This document shows, piece after piece, positions 1 through 7,199 of a stretch of DNA of 64,000 bases; position 1 is the first letter of the stretch; each line of letters opens with the position of its first letter. Below the pieces are notes generated by a model. The model had not been told where the DNA came from and ran no database searches. It saw nothing but the letters and a program-made list of their open reading frames with translations. The stretch lies in contig NZ_MTHD01000002.1 of the NCBI RefSeq assembly GCF_001956855.1, positions 248,001-312,000 on the forward strand. Reading direction: 5' to 3'. Source of the stretch: Azonexus hydrophilus (GTDB lineage: Bacteria; Pseudomonadota; Gammaproteobacteria; Burkholderiales; Rhodocyclaceae). Made by a program: the position numbers and the translations under genes.

Positions 1-134
1 TATGTCGTTTTGATTGTGTCAAAGAAGGCAGTGTCATAGACTGCGGTTTTCAATGTATCCATAGCCCCCCGTGTTACTTGGGTGGGGAGGGGGTTAGTTT
101 GAGCAAACGAAGTCCTAAATCAGTACCTGCTGCA

Positions 135-566
135 ATGAACCCCAATGTATCGCAAAATTGCGATACACTTGGGTGGGCTTTCAGAGTCTACGTGTCGCCA
201 ACGGAACGAAGCGCCCAGAAAGAGGTCGACTGTCAGAGTGCTATAGCGATAATTAATTTGAAAACTAGGTTGCGATATTTAGCTAACACTCCAAAGATCG
301 ACTGGAAGAAGCCGCATGCTAGGAAACTGAAGGGCGTTAAAGATATATATGAAATTCGATTTGAGGCAAACAACGTACAGCACCGGCCCCTCGGTTTTTT
401 TGGGCTTGGTTTAAAAGAGTTTACTATTCTTTTGTGGGCTACCCATAAGCAAGATATTTATGACCCAAGTGAAGCTATCGAAACCGCTGAAAAAAGACGA
501 GGCCAAGTTGAGAGAGGTCAAGCCAGTAGTGTGCCTCTCAAAATTAATGGAAAGCACTTTCCATGA
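135..566 (+). CDS. RelE/HigB-like type II toxin
   Basis: Probable ribosome-dependent mRNA-cleaving toxin of a type II toxin-antitoxin pair, related to phage Gp49-like/HigB proteins. The recognisable core runs from a basic stretch (KKPHARKLKG) through DIYEIRFE, RPLGFFG and EFTILLWATHK, which I recognise as the beta-sheet core of this family. The gene is immediately followed by an overlapping XRE antitoxin gene (about 20 nt overlap), which supports the assignment. The start is uncertain: ATG at 135 has no clear ribosome binding site, TTG at 78 and GTG at 192 are also in frame, and a strong inverted repeat covers 141-173. Base composition is much more AT-rich than the genes after 1.8 kb, suggesting horizontal acquisition. 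No catalytic residue can be named with certainty. Confidence 0.62.
   Translation: MNPNVSQNCDTLGWAFRVYVSPTERSAQKEVDCQSAIAIINLKTRLRYLANTPKIDWKKPHARKLKGVKDIYEIRFEANNVQHRPLGFFGLGLKEFTILLWATHKQDIYDPSEAIETAEKRRGQVERGQASSVPLKINGKHFP
141..173. promoter_or_regulatory. Inverted repeat, candidate operator of the TA operon
   Basis: Arms TGTATCGCAA (146-155) and TTGCGATACA (158-167) are perfect reverse complements around a 2-nt AA spacer. CCCAA (141-145) and TTGGG (169-173) extend the pairing with one bulged base. Dyad sites of this type at the head of a TA operon are usually where the antitoxin HTH protein represses its own operon. That role is inferred. It overlaps the proposed first codons of the toxin gene, so the true toxin start may lie downstream. 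Confidence 0.55.
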
Positions 567-1080
567 TATTCATGACGCAAGCGTACGAGAGGCTTATGTC
601 GAAGCAGAACTGGTTAATGGACTAGCTCATCAAATACGAATTATTCGTCAGCAACGCGGCTGGTCTCAGAAAGATTTTGCCAAAAAACTAGGAACAACTC
701 AAACAACTGTTTCTAGATTAGAAGATCCATCGTACGGTCGGTATAGCATCCGCTCGCTTTTATCGGTTAGCAAGGTGTTTGATGTTGCTCTATTTGTTCG
801 TTACCTTCCGTTTTCTAAGTTTGTGCCTTCTGTCTGGGATACTTCCCCAGAAAATTTTGAAGCAGCACCTTATGCTGAGGAAATATCTTCTATTGAATTT
901 TTCGATGAACGGGAAGATTCTTTCTACTGCAAAGCGTTGATTGGCAATAGGGGGGCTAACTGTTATACAGAGGTTGATTTTTCGAGCATTAACAATTCGT
1001 TAGATGTTGTGATGGCGCTAGATGCTTGCACTGTGTTAACCGAAACGCCGGTTTTTGAATTCAAATATTTGGATGAATAA
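547..1080 (+). CDS. XRE-family antitoxin
   Basis: Antitoxin partner of the preceding toxin gene. An XRE-type helix-turn-helix lies at about residues 20-75 of the 177-aa product (GLAHQIRIIRQQRGWSQKDF, then TTQTTVSRLED), followed by a roughly 90-residue C-terminal region that I do not recognise. ATG 547 is chosen because it overlaps the end of the toxin gene, as expected for translational coupling; an upstream in-frame start at 460 would run far into the toxin gene. The protein would neutralise the toxin and repress the operon, probably at the inverted repeat 141-173. The C-terminal part is longer than in a minimal HigA. Confidence 0.72.
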   Translation: MESTFHDIHDASVREAYVEAELVNGLAHQIRIIRQQRGWSQKDFAKKLGTTQTTVSRLEDPSYGRYSIRSLLSVSKVFDVALFVRYLPFSKFVPSVWDTSPENFEAAPYAEEISSIEFFDEREDSFYCKALIGNRGANCYTEVDFSSINNSLDVVMALDACTVLTETPVFEFKYLDE

Positions 1081-1081
1081 T

Positions 1082-1510
1082 ATGGATAACAGCACAAACT
1101 ATGATATTTTAGTTGCTGAAAAATTTCAATTAAACGGCAGATTAACATCACCCGAGTACTATGTTGACGGAATTAGCCAAATGTTTCTCGGTTATCCAAT
1201 TACTAAAACACTATTTCACACAATTGCATACCCGGGAAATGGTGATCGTAAAGAGCAAAGAAAAGCTTCGCACCTTTTAACGATGCCGACAATTCGGGCA
1301 GTTGAGTATGCGAACCTAATTTTGACTGCAGCAAAAAACTCAGAGCCTCAACTATTGGAAGATATAAGTCCACGCGAGAGGAAAAAACTACTCGGCATAC
1401 TTAACCGGTTTCAATTAGACGAGGAGGCTTCTCAGCAAATGACAAATTTGTCTTCTACTATTCCTGAGAAAAATCCTAAGTCTGGAAAATTGCCGAAGAC
1501 GGAAAAGTAA
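1082..1510 (+). CDS. Hypothetical protein, third gene of the TA operon
   Basis: A 142-aa product of unknown function starting one base after the antitoxin stop codon, so almost certainly co-transcribed. I see no signal peptide, membrane segment or catalytic motif. The C-terminal part is charged and helix-rich (PRERKKLLGILNRFQ, then a Lys/Pro/Ser tail). Base composition is as AT-rich as its two neighbours. It could be a third TA component or cargo of the same acquired segment; the sequence does not decide. Confidence 0.55.
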   Translation: MDNSTNYDILVAEKFQLNGRLTSPEYYVDGISQMFLGYPITKTLFHTIAYPGNGDRKEQRKASHLLTMPTIRAVEYANLILTAAKNSEPQLLEDISPRERKKLLGILNRFQLDEEASQQMTNLSSTIPEKNPKSGKLPKTEK

Positions 1511-1520
1511 CGGTTAATTT

Positions 1521-1555
1521 TTATAAATTTTGTACGGTAAGCACGAAATTTATAA
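1521..1555 (+). terminator. AT-rich stem-loop after the TA operon
   Basis: Perfect 10-base arms TTATAAATTT (1521-1530) and AAATTTATAA (1546-1555), extendable inward with mismatches and G-U pairs, 10 bases after the last gene of the TA operon. Likely a transcription end or mRNA stabiliser. No T-tract follows, so rho-independent termination is uncertain. Confidence 0.45.
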
Positions 1556-1642
1556 TTGTGGCCGCATTGCTCATTTTTGTCAGAAAATAAAGGCAAGGCG
1601 CCAGTTCTCTGAAGTGTATGAGTTGGCGAGCCATAGATTCAA

Positions 1643-1676
1643 GCAAAAAGCCCACTTTTCGAAGTGGGCTTTTTGC
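1643..1676. terminator. Strong hairpin terminator
   Basis: Perfect 15-base arms (GCAAAAAGCCCACTT at 1643-1657; its reverse complement at 1662-1676) around a TTCG tetraloop, with A- and T-rich outer ends, so it can terminate in both directions. It separates the AT-rich TA segment from the sodium-channel gene. The 1511-1896 interval holds no gene that I can support: only the two hairpins, the FNR-like box and the channel promoter. Confidence 0.8.
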
Positions 1677-1779
1677 GTTTCTACGGGGGGTTTTAATATG
1701 CGAATTTGGCTTGTCTGATTTCGAAAATATGCTTTTGTTGTATGTGTTTAAAATAATTATTTCCGGGTTTTTATTTGTT

Positions 1780-1818
1780 TTGATTTTGATCAAATAACTT
1801 GATCTTCTCGGTTACACT
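1780..1818 (+). promoter_or_regulatory. FNR/ANR-type box and -10 element
   Basis: TTGAT-TTTG-ATCAA at 1780-1793 is a perfect match to the FNR/ANR consensus TTGAT-N4-ATCAA. A TACACT -10-like hexamer lies at 1813-1818, which puts the box centre close to -40 relative to the predicted start near 1825, the class II activator position. Predicted effect: oxygen-responsive (anaerobic) activation of the channel gene. A CRP-type regulator could also bind. Confidence 0.65.
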
Positions 1819-1896
1819 CCGGATGCTCCGCGCTTGAATGAGTATGGCATTCTCTGGCCGGATTCCTTTTTTTCATTATTCATCAAGGAAATTCAA

Positions 1897-2748
1897 GTGA
1901 GTTCAGCAAGCGAACAATCACCCGGCATGGTTGAGCGGGCGGGTACCTGGGTCGAGAGTGGCCCGGTACAAAAGTTCATCATGATCCTGATCATCATCAA
2001 CGCAATTACGCTTGGCCTGGATACTTCGCCGTCCATCGTGGCCACCTATGGTGCCATTCTGGGCTTGATCGATGGTTGCATCCTGAGCGTTTTTGTCGCC
2101 GAACTGGTTGTCAGGATTGCCTACCGGCGCGGATCGTTCTTTCGTGATGGCTGGAGTCTCTTCGATCTCGCGGTAGTTGCCATCGCCCTGGCGCCGACCA
2201 GTCCGGGCCTGGCGGTGCTGCGCTCCTTGCGTGTGCTGCGCGTGTTGCGGCTGATTACCGTTGTTCCACGCCTGAAAATGATCGTTTCCGCGCTGCTTTC
2301 GTCATTGCCCGGACTGGGCATGATTGCGGGGTTGCAGGCGCTGCTGTTCTACGTTGCTGCAGTCATTTCGACGAAGATGTTCGGGGCCGATTTTCCCGAG
2401 TGGTTCGGAACGATTGGCGCTTCGTTTTACACGCTGTTCCAGGTCATGACCCTGGAAAGCTGGTCGATGGGTATCGTTCGGCCGGTGATGGAGAAATTCC
2501 CGCTGGCATGGTTGTACTTCGTGCCTTTCATCCTGATTGCCACCTTCACCATGCTGAACCTGTTCATTGCCGTGATCGTCAATGCGATGCAGTCGCTTCA
2601 CGATGAGGAAAAGCAGGAAGTGAATGACGAGTTGCGTGCTGTCGCGCATGACGAGTCGGCGAGCATTGTTGCCGAGTTGAAGAACCTGCGCGAAGAGGTC
2701 AGCGCGCTGCGTCTGGCCATGGGAAGTTCCGGGAAAACCGATATTTGA
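1897..2748 (+). CDS. Voltage-gated sodium channel (NaChBac/NavBac family)
   Basis: Single-domain, six-helix cation channel subunit that should assemble as a tetramer in the inner membrane. S1 is FIMILIIINAITLG. S4 carries arginines spaced every third residue (VLRSLRVLRVLRL). The pore loop has TLESWSMG, matching the TLESW selectivity filter of NaChBac, which predicts sodium selectivity. S6 (FTMLNLFIAVIVNAM) leads into a charged coiled-coil tail (about 60 residues), typical for NavBac tetramerisation. The 283-aa length fits the family. GTG 1897 is preferred because AAGGAA (1885-1890) lies six bases upstream; an ATG at 1834 is in frame but lacks a ribosome binding site. An FNR-like box lies upstream. 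In bacteria such channels are linked to motility, chemotaxis and pH homeostasis. Confidence 0.92.
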   Translation: MSSASEQSPGMVERAGTWVESGPVQKFIMILIIINAITLGLDTSPSIVATYGAILGLIDGCILSVFVAELVVRIAYRRGSFFRDGWSLFDLAVVAIALAPTSPGLAVLRSLRVLRVLRLITVVPRLKMIVSALLSSLPGLGMIAGLQALLFYVAAVISTKMFGADFPEWFGTIGASFYTLFQVMTLESWSMGIVRPVMEKFPLAWLYFVPFILIATFTMLNLFIAVIVNAMQSLHDEEKQEVNDELRAVAHDESASIVAELKNLREEVSALRLAMGSSGKTDI

Positions 2749-2838
2749 TTTTGCAGTTGTTGTTGCTGGTGCAGTGCGGTGGATTTTTCGCCGGGGGTAG
2801 AAGTTTCCTGATTGCTTGAAAATCATTTTGGATATTTT

Positions 2839-3159
2839 ATGAAAAAATCAATTGTTATATCCGTTATTGCCCTGGCCTTTTCTGCCTCGATCGGTGTTTC
2901 TCATGCCAAGGGCGATTACAACGATGTTCCGAAGGATGACAAGCAGTATAAAAAGTGTATTGCCAGCTCGAATAAAAACTACGAAGGCGGGGAGGCAAAA
3001 AGCCCGATAGCCGGACAGACCAAAGCCCAGGCTTTCTGCGAATGCGTATGGAATGAAACCCCGGAAGAGTTTTCCGGTGATCTGGCCAAGTTTGCCGAGA
3101 GCAAGAAGGGCAAGGAGATCAACAAGATTTGCGAGAAATATTCGAACTGGGGTGAATGA
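2839..3159 (+). CDS. Small secreted four-cysteine protein
   Basis: A 106-aa protein with a typical Sec signal peptide (MKKS, hydrophobic core VISVIALAFSAS, cleavage after SHA). The mature part is about 80 residues and charged. It contains four cysteines (KKCIAS, AFCECVW, KICEKY) that could form two disulfides or bind a metal in the periplasm. Function not recognised. ATG 2839 is preferred over the start at 2812 because it begins the signal peptide. A hairpin terminator follows at 3235. Confidence 0.75.
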   Translation: MKKSIVISVIALAFSASIGVSHAKGDYNDVPKDDKQYKKCIASSNKNYEGGEAKSPIAGQTKAQAFCECVWNETPEEFSGDLAKFAESKKGKEINKICEKYSNWGE

Positions 3160-3234
3160 CTGCAGTTCTTCCACCTGTCGAATTTCCCGGAAGGTTTTTC
3201 CTGGCGGTGGAATTCGGTGAATGGATAAGCACTG

Positions 3235-3266
3235 AAACGGGCAATTCTCAGGAATTGCCCGTTTTT
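3235..3266. terminator. Bidirectional terminator between convergent genes
   Basis: Perfect arms AAACGGGCAATTC (3235-3247) and GAATTGCCCGTTT (3252-3264) with a TCAG loop and a T-run to 3266 on the plus strand and A-run on the other side. It lies between the convergent small secreted protein gene and the GGDEF gene and can serve both. Confidence 0.8.
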
Positions 3267-4662
3267 ATTCACCTACAACCCGGTTGCGGCCAGCATTCTT
3301 GGCGCTGTAGAGCGCCCGGTCGGCACGGGCGACAAGATCGTTGGGATGGTCGCCGGTACGGTAGGTGGCGATGCCGAAGCTGGCGCTCTGCCGGCCGATA
3401 GTCGTGAAATCATGGCCTTCGATTGCCTTGCGCAGGTTTTCGGCAAGGCTGCGGGCGCCGGATTCGTCGGTGTGCGGGCAGATGATCATGAATTCCTCGC
3501 CGCCCCAGCGGCCGACGATGTCGGTTTCACGGCTGCTGGTTTGCAGCAGTGCGGCGATTTCGACGAGGATACGGTCGCCGGCCTGGTGTCCATGGGTGTC
3601 GTTCACGCGCTTGAAGTGGTCGATGTCGAGCAGGATGATGCTGAACGGATGAACGTAACGCTGCGAGCGCTGGATTTCGCTTTCCAGCACTTCGTCGATT
3701 TTCAGGCGGTTGAATATCCCCGTGAGCTTGTCGGTAACGGAGAGACGTTCCAGTTCCCGGTTGAGCAGGCTGAGCTTGCGCATCCAGTAGCCAGCAAACA
3801 GTGCTGCGATCAGGGTGGCGATCACCAGTTTCCAGAGCAGTCCGTAATCAAAACCCTGTTGTATGGTGATCGGTACATGGCGGTTGGCGATCATTTCCCT
3901 GTCCTGTGCCGTGAGCGTTTTTACCCCCTTGTCCAGGATGTCGCGCAGGACTGGCTCGGAGCTGATGATGCCGATGCGCAGCTGGTTGCTCAACTCCGGT
4001 ACCTGGCCGGCGATCTTGAGATTGAACAGGCCTTCCTTGCGGATGGCGTAGGCGGCAACGATCAGCGAACGGACGGTCAGGTCGGCCTTGCGCTCGGAAA
4101 CGAGGGCGACGGCTTCCGGTTCGTTGTTGGTGAGGATGATCCGCAGGTTGGGATAGTCCCGGCGTACGTGTTCCTCGACCATCGTGCCTCGGGGCAATGC
4201 GATGCTTTCATTGCTCAGTCCGCGGATATCGCCGATGTAGGGGTGTTCCTCGCGGGCAATGATGATGTTCGGGTCGAGAAAGATCGGGTCGGTGAAGCTC
4301 AGCCATTGATCGCGTGCCGGCGTCTTGTTGAGGAAACTCATGATCTGGCAGCGTCCGGCTTTGGAGGCGGTGATGCTCTCGTCCCAGGTGCGGGTGGGCA
4401 GAAGTTCGATTTTCAGGCCAGTGCGTTGTGCGACCCGTTGTACCAGGTCGGCGGCTATTCCTTCGTGCTGCCCGTTTTCGTCAATACGCTCGAAGGGTTC
4501 CCAGTCGGGATCGACGCACATCGTGATGGCACGCTTCTGATCGATGTAGGCGCGCTCCTCGGCGCTGAAATCGATGGCAGGTACCGCGCTGTCGAGTGCG
4601 CGGGCAACGGATGGCAATCCTGTCAGACAGGTGATGCACAGGATCACTGCTTGCAGGCGCAT
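3265..4662 (-). CDS. Diguanylate cyclase with periplasmic substrate-binding domain
   Basis: A 465-aa c-di-GMP synthase. Residues 1-22 form a signal peptide. Residues about 35-260 form an extracytoplasmic solute-binding-protein family 3 domain (CVDPDWEPFE, GIAADLV, IMSFLNKTP). One membrane helix lies near 275-297, then a GGDEF domain. The active site reads GGEEF, which is catalytically competent in this family, and RETD five residues upstream is a product-inhibition I-site. The protein should couple sensing of a small periplasmic ligand, possibly an amino acid, to c-di-GMP output. It is the last gene of a minus-strand cluster with a sensor kinase and a damaged response regulator, 104 bases downstream of the latter. 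Confidence 0.9.
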   Translation of the reverse strand: MRLQAVILCITCLTGLPSVARALDSAVPAIDFSAEERAYIDQKRAITMCVDPDWEPFERIDENGQHEGIAADLVQRVAQRTGLKIELLPTRTWDESITASKAGRCQIMSFLNKTPARDQWLSFTDPIFLDPNIIIAREEHPYIGDIRGLSNESIALPRGTMVEEHVRRDYPNLRIILTNNEPEAVALVSERKADLTVRSLIVAAYAIRKEGLFNLKIAGQVPELSNQLRIGIISSEPVLRDILDKGVKTLTAQDREMIANRHVPITIQQGFDYGLLWKLVIATLIAALFAGYWMRKLSLLNRELERLSVTDKLTGIFNRLKIDEVLESEIQRSQRYVHPFSIILLDIDHFKRVNDTHGHQAGDRILVEIAALLQTSSRETDIVGRWGGEEFMIICPHTDESGARSLAENLRKAIEGHDFTTIGRQSASFGIATYRTGDHPNDLVARADRALYSAKNAGRNRVVGE

Positions 4663-4766
4663 TCGAATTCCGTTTTTCGGGTGAGGTGGATACCTTACCG
4701 GAAACAGCCGCGGGCGTGCTATCCAGTTGATCGCTGGCGTTCTGACAGAAGGAAAAAACGGTGCAT

Positions 4767-5204
4767 TTATCCCGGCGAAGCGGGCGATGATCCGGAGCCG
4801 AGCGCTTCCACAATATCCGCCCGGTGCGCCTGCTGGCCGCTGCTGCTCGCCAGCCGCCTGATCAGCACGGCCTCAGCGCTGGTCAGGGTGATCGACTGGT
4901 TGTCCGAGGTATTGAGGCAAAGCTGGCTGGTGTCGAACTGCCAATACCGGGAGGGCGCCATCTCCGGCAGCGGGCCGCGTGTCCTGGCCTCGATGACGGC
5001 AATCAGCTCTTCCATGGCGACGGGTTTGCACAGGTAGTTGTCGGCACCCTGGCGGTGACCAGTGATGCGGTCGTTCAGTGTGATCTGGGCAGTCAGCATC
5101 ACGATGCCCAGGTTGGGATGGCGCTGGCGCAAGCGCGCAGCGATGCTCAAGCCGTCTTCATCCAGCAGATCCTGATTGTCTTCCACGACGGCAATCCGGA
5201 TCAT
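4767..5204 (-). pseudogene. Response regulator remnant lacking the phospho-acceptor
   Basis: OmpR-type response regulator with two losses. The receiver begins normally (IAVVEDNQDLLDE with the acidic pair), then jumps straight to DGLSIAARLRQRHPNLGIV. The roughly 45-50 residues that carry beta2-alpha2-beta3 and the phosphorylated Asp are missing, and the reading frame is kept. The later Thr (MLTAQ) and Lys (LCKP) are present. The winged-helix effector stops after ADIVEALG and ends in an unrelated short tail, missing about 50 residues including the recognition helix. The gene overlaps the upstream kinase gene by four bases (ATGA), so it was the cognate partner. It cannot be phosphorylated in the usual way or bind DNA normally, hence the pseudogene call; a residual phosphorylation-independent role is possible but unsupported. 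Confidence 0.72.
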
Positions 5205-7114
5205 TGCTCGGGCTCCCGGGGAGGGACGGGGATTTCCAGAGTGAACGCGATTTCGTCATCCTCTCCCGTTTCAAGGCGGACGCTGCCGCCATGCAGTTCA
5301 GCGATGCGGCGAACCAGATACAGCCCCAGTCCTGCGCCGGGAACACTGTCATCCTGCGGTCCACGGACATAACTGTCAAAAATCGCATCCCGCATCGCGG
5401 GCGGGATGGCCGGCCCCTGGTTGCGAACCGTGAAGCGCAGCAGAGTGTCGTCGCCTTCCAGTTCAAGATGAACATGGCTTGCCGGTGGTGCATATTTCAA
5501 GGCGTTGTTCAGCAGGTTGCGCAAGGCAACCTGCAGCAGCAGCGGGTCAGCCTGCAGGCGGGTGGTGCCGTGGATCCGGGTCAGTATCCGGTGTTCGGCA
5601 TCCAGTTGGGCAACGGTTTCCTGGCACAGAATGCTTGCGTCCATCGGTACCGGGCGGATGGTCAGCGTTTCGTCGTCTACCCGGTCCTTGTCCAGGAACT
5701 GTTCGGTAAGTGCCCCCATGCGCGAGACGCCACGCCGGATGCGTTCCAGCCGGCGCAGCACGTTGGGGTCGTTACTGTTCAGCAGATAGCCAAGCGACTG
5801 TGCGGCACCGTCGATGATCGCCAGCGGTGTCCGGACCTCGTGGGACAGCGTGGCGATGAAACGGCTCTGCTCGCGCCGGGCCAGGCGTTCCTGTGCGCCG
5901 CGCATTTCCGCCAGCTGGATACGCTCGCGGGACAGCCGGTTTTCCTGATCGATGGCGCGGACCCGCTGCACCAGAACCAGTGCCAGGGACAGGATGGTGA
6001 ATAGCGAGCCGATCTGGAATCCGTTGATCATCCAGAAGTCGCCGGGCAGGATGCCGAGCAGGGTCAATGTGACCGACAGCGAGCCGAGCAGGACTGTGGT
6101 GTGGGCGGTGATCAGCAAGTAGCCGCCCGGCAGTCCGCGATGCCAGAGCTGCACGCTGCGGAACATGCCGGTGACCGAGATCAGCAACAGGCCATAGACC
6201 AGCGGTGTTGCGATTTCCGTGTACAGGTCGAAAAACGGTGTTGGCAGACAGATTATGGAAAACCACTGGACGCTGCGATAGATCAGGTTGAGTAGCGGCG
6301 TCCGCTGGTCGATGTCAAGAACCAGGCGGTAGAACAAGGCACCCGAGACGCCGGTCAGCAGTGTGCCCAGTGACGGGCCGAGATTGCTCAGCCATGGATG
6401 CTCGGGGAGCAGGTATTGCGCCGCGAAGCCGTTCAGGCTGAAGACCAGCAGCAGGCCGCTGCCGACGTAGAAGAGATAGGCGCGGTGCAAGGGGATGGAG
6501 CGCCACAGTCCCTGCCAGAGATTGATGATGAAAATCGTCAGCACTACACCGTAATAGATCCCCAGCAGTCCGTACTCGCCTGCTTCGGAGGCATGAAAAT
6601 CCGCCGGGCTCCACTGGCGAAGAATTAGCAGGGAGCTGCTGCTGGTTTCCAGGCGCAGGTACAGGGTCAGGGGCTGCTGGTCGGGAAATTCCACCGGTAG
6701 TACAAAGCTGCGATAAGGAATTTCCCGGCTCGAGAATGGCAAGGTGTCGCCGGCGCGTTGTTCGGTGAACTGCCCGGGGCGATGCGGGTCCGGTTGATAA
6801 AGCCGGATATCGTCGAGGTAGGAGGGGTGGATTTCAAGCCAGGATACCAGCGGTCCTGAACTGCCATCGTCAGCGGCAGGTGCCTGCAGCGTGAAGCGGA
6901 ACCAGTGCACCTTGCGTGTATAGCCCCCCGAAAAACCATGGCGAAGATCGCGAAAATCATTGATGCGTGCCGGGCTGCTGATACTGTCGATGCTTTCCTG
7001 ACCGTTTGCGTCGATCAGCACGGCGAGCGGCACGGCCTGTCCGGTGGCTGCCAGGCCGGTGAGCGGCAGGATCAGTGCCAGCAGGAACAGGAAGGTGCGG
7101 AAAAGGCCCGGCAT
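5201..7114 (-). CDS. 7TMR-DISM sensor histidine kinase
   Basis: Membrane histidine kinase of about 637 aa. A signal peptide (FLFLLALILPLTGLAA) precedes an extracellular 7TMR-DISMED2-like jelly-roll domain (about 30-165) and a block of seven transmembrane helices (about 185-390). A short coiled coil leads to a HisKA domain with the phospho-acceptor His in FIATLSHEVRTPLAII and a HATPase domain (N-box LRNLLNNALKYA, G-box GAGLGLYLVRRI). Domains of the 7TMR-DISM class are thought to sense carbohydrate-like ligands. Start ATG 7114 is preferred; a TTG at 7165 is in frame and no ribosome binding site is clear for either. The cognate regulator downstream appears broken, so its present output is unclear. 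Confidence 0.88.
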   Translation of the reverse strand: MPGLFRTFLFLLALILPLTGLAATGQAVPLAVLIDANGQESIDSISSPARINDFRDLRHGFSGGYTRKVHWFRFTLQAPAADDGSSGPLVSWLEIHPSYLDDIRLYQPDPHRPGQFTEQRAGDTLPFSSREIPYRSFVLPVEFPDQQPLTLYLRLETSSSSLLILRQWSPADFHASEAGEYGLLGIYYGVVLTIFIINLWQGLWRSIPLHRAYLFYVGSGLLLVFSLNGFAAQYLLPEHPWLSNLGPSLGTLLTGVSGALFYRLVLDIDQRTPLLNLIYRSVQWFSIICLPTPFFDLYTEIATPLVYGLLLISVTGMFRSVQLWHRGLPGGYLLITAHTTVLLGSLSVTLTLLGILPGDFWMINGFQIGSLFTILSLALVLVQRVRAIDQENRLSRERIQLAEMRGAQERLARREQSRFIATLSHEVRTPLAIIDGAAQSLGYLLNSNDPNVLRRLERIRRGVSRMGALTEQFLDKDRVDDETLTIRPVPMDASILCQETVAQLDAEHRILTRIHGTTRLQADPLLLQVALRNLLNNALKYAPPASHVHLELEGDDTLLRFTVRNQGPAIPPAMRDAIFDSYVRGPQDDSVPGAGLGLYLVRRIAELHGGSVRLETGEDDEIAFTLEIPVPPREPEQ

Positions 7115-7199
7115 GAATGCAAGCGTTGAGAGGACGGTGAATGGATGGGTCGCATTATGTCGCAATTCACCAGCCGTCGCGGATGCCGAAGCTGCCGGC

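Noticed and set aside
3346..5037. 563-codon plus-strand open frame opposite the GGDEF and response-regulator genes
   Set aside because: Antisense shadow; no motifs, and the minus strand has clear domains with ribosome binding sites.
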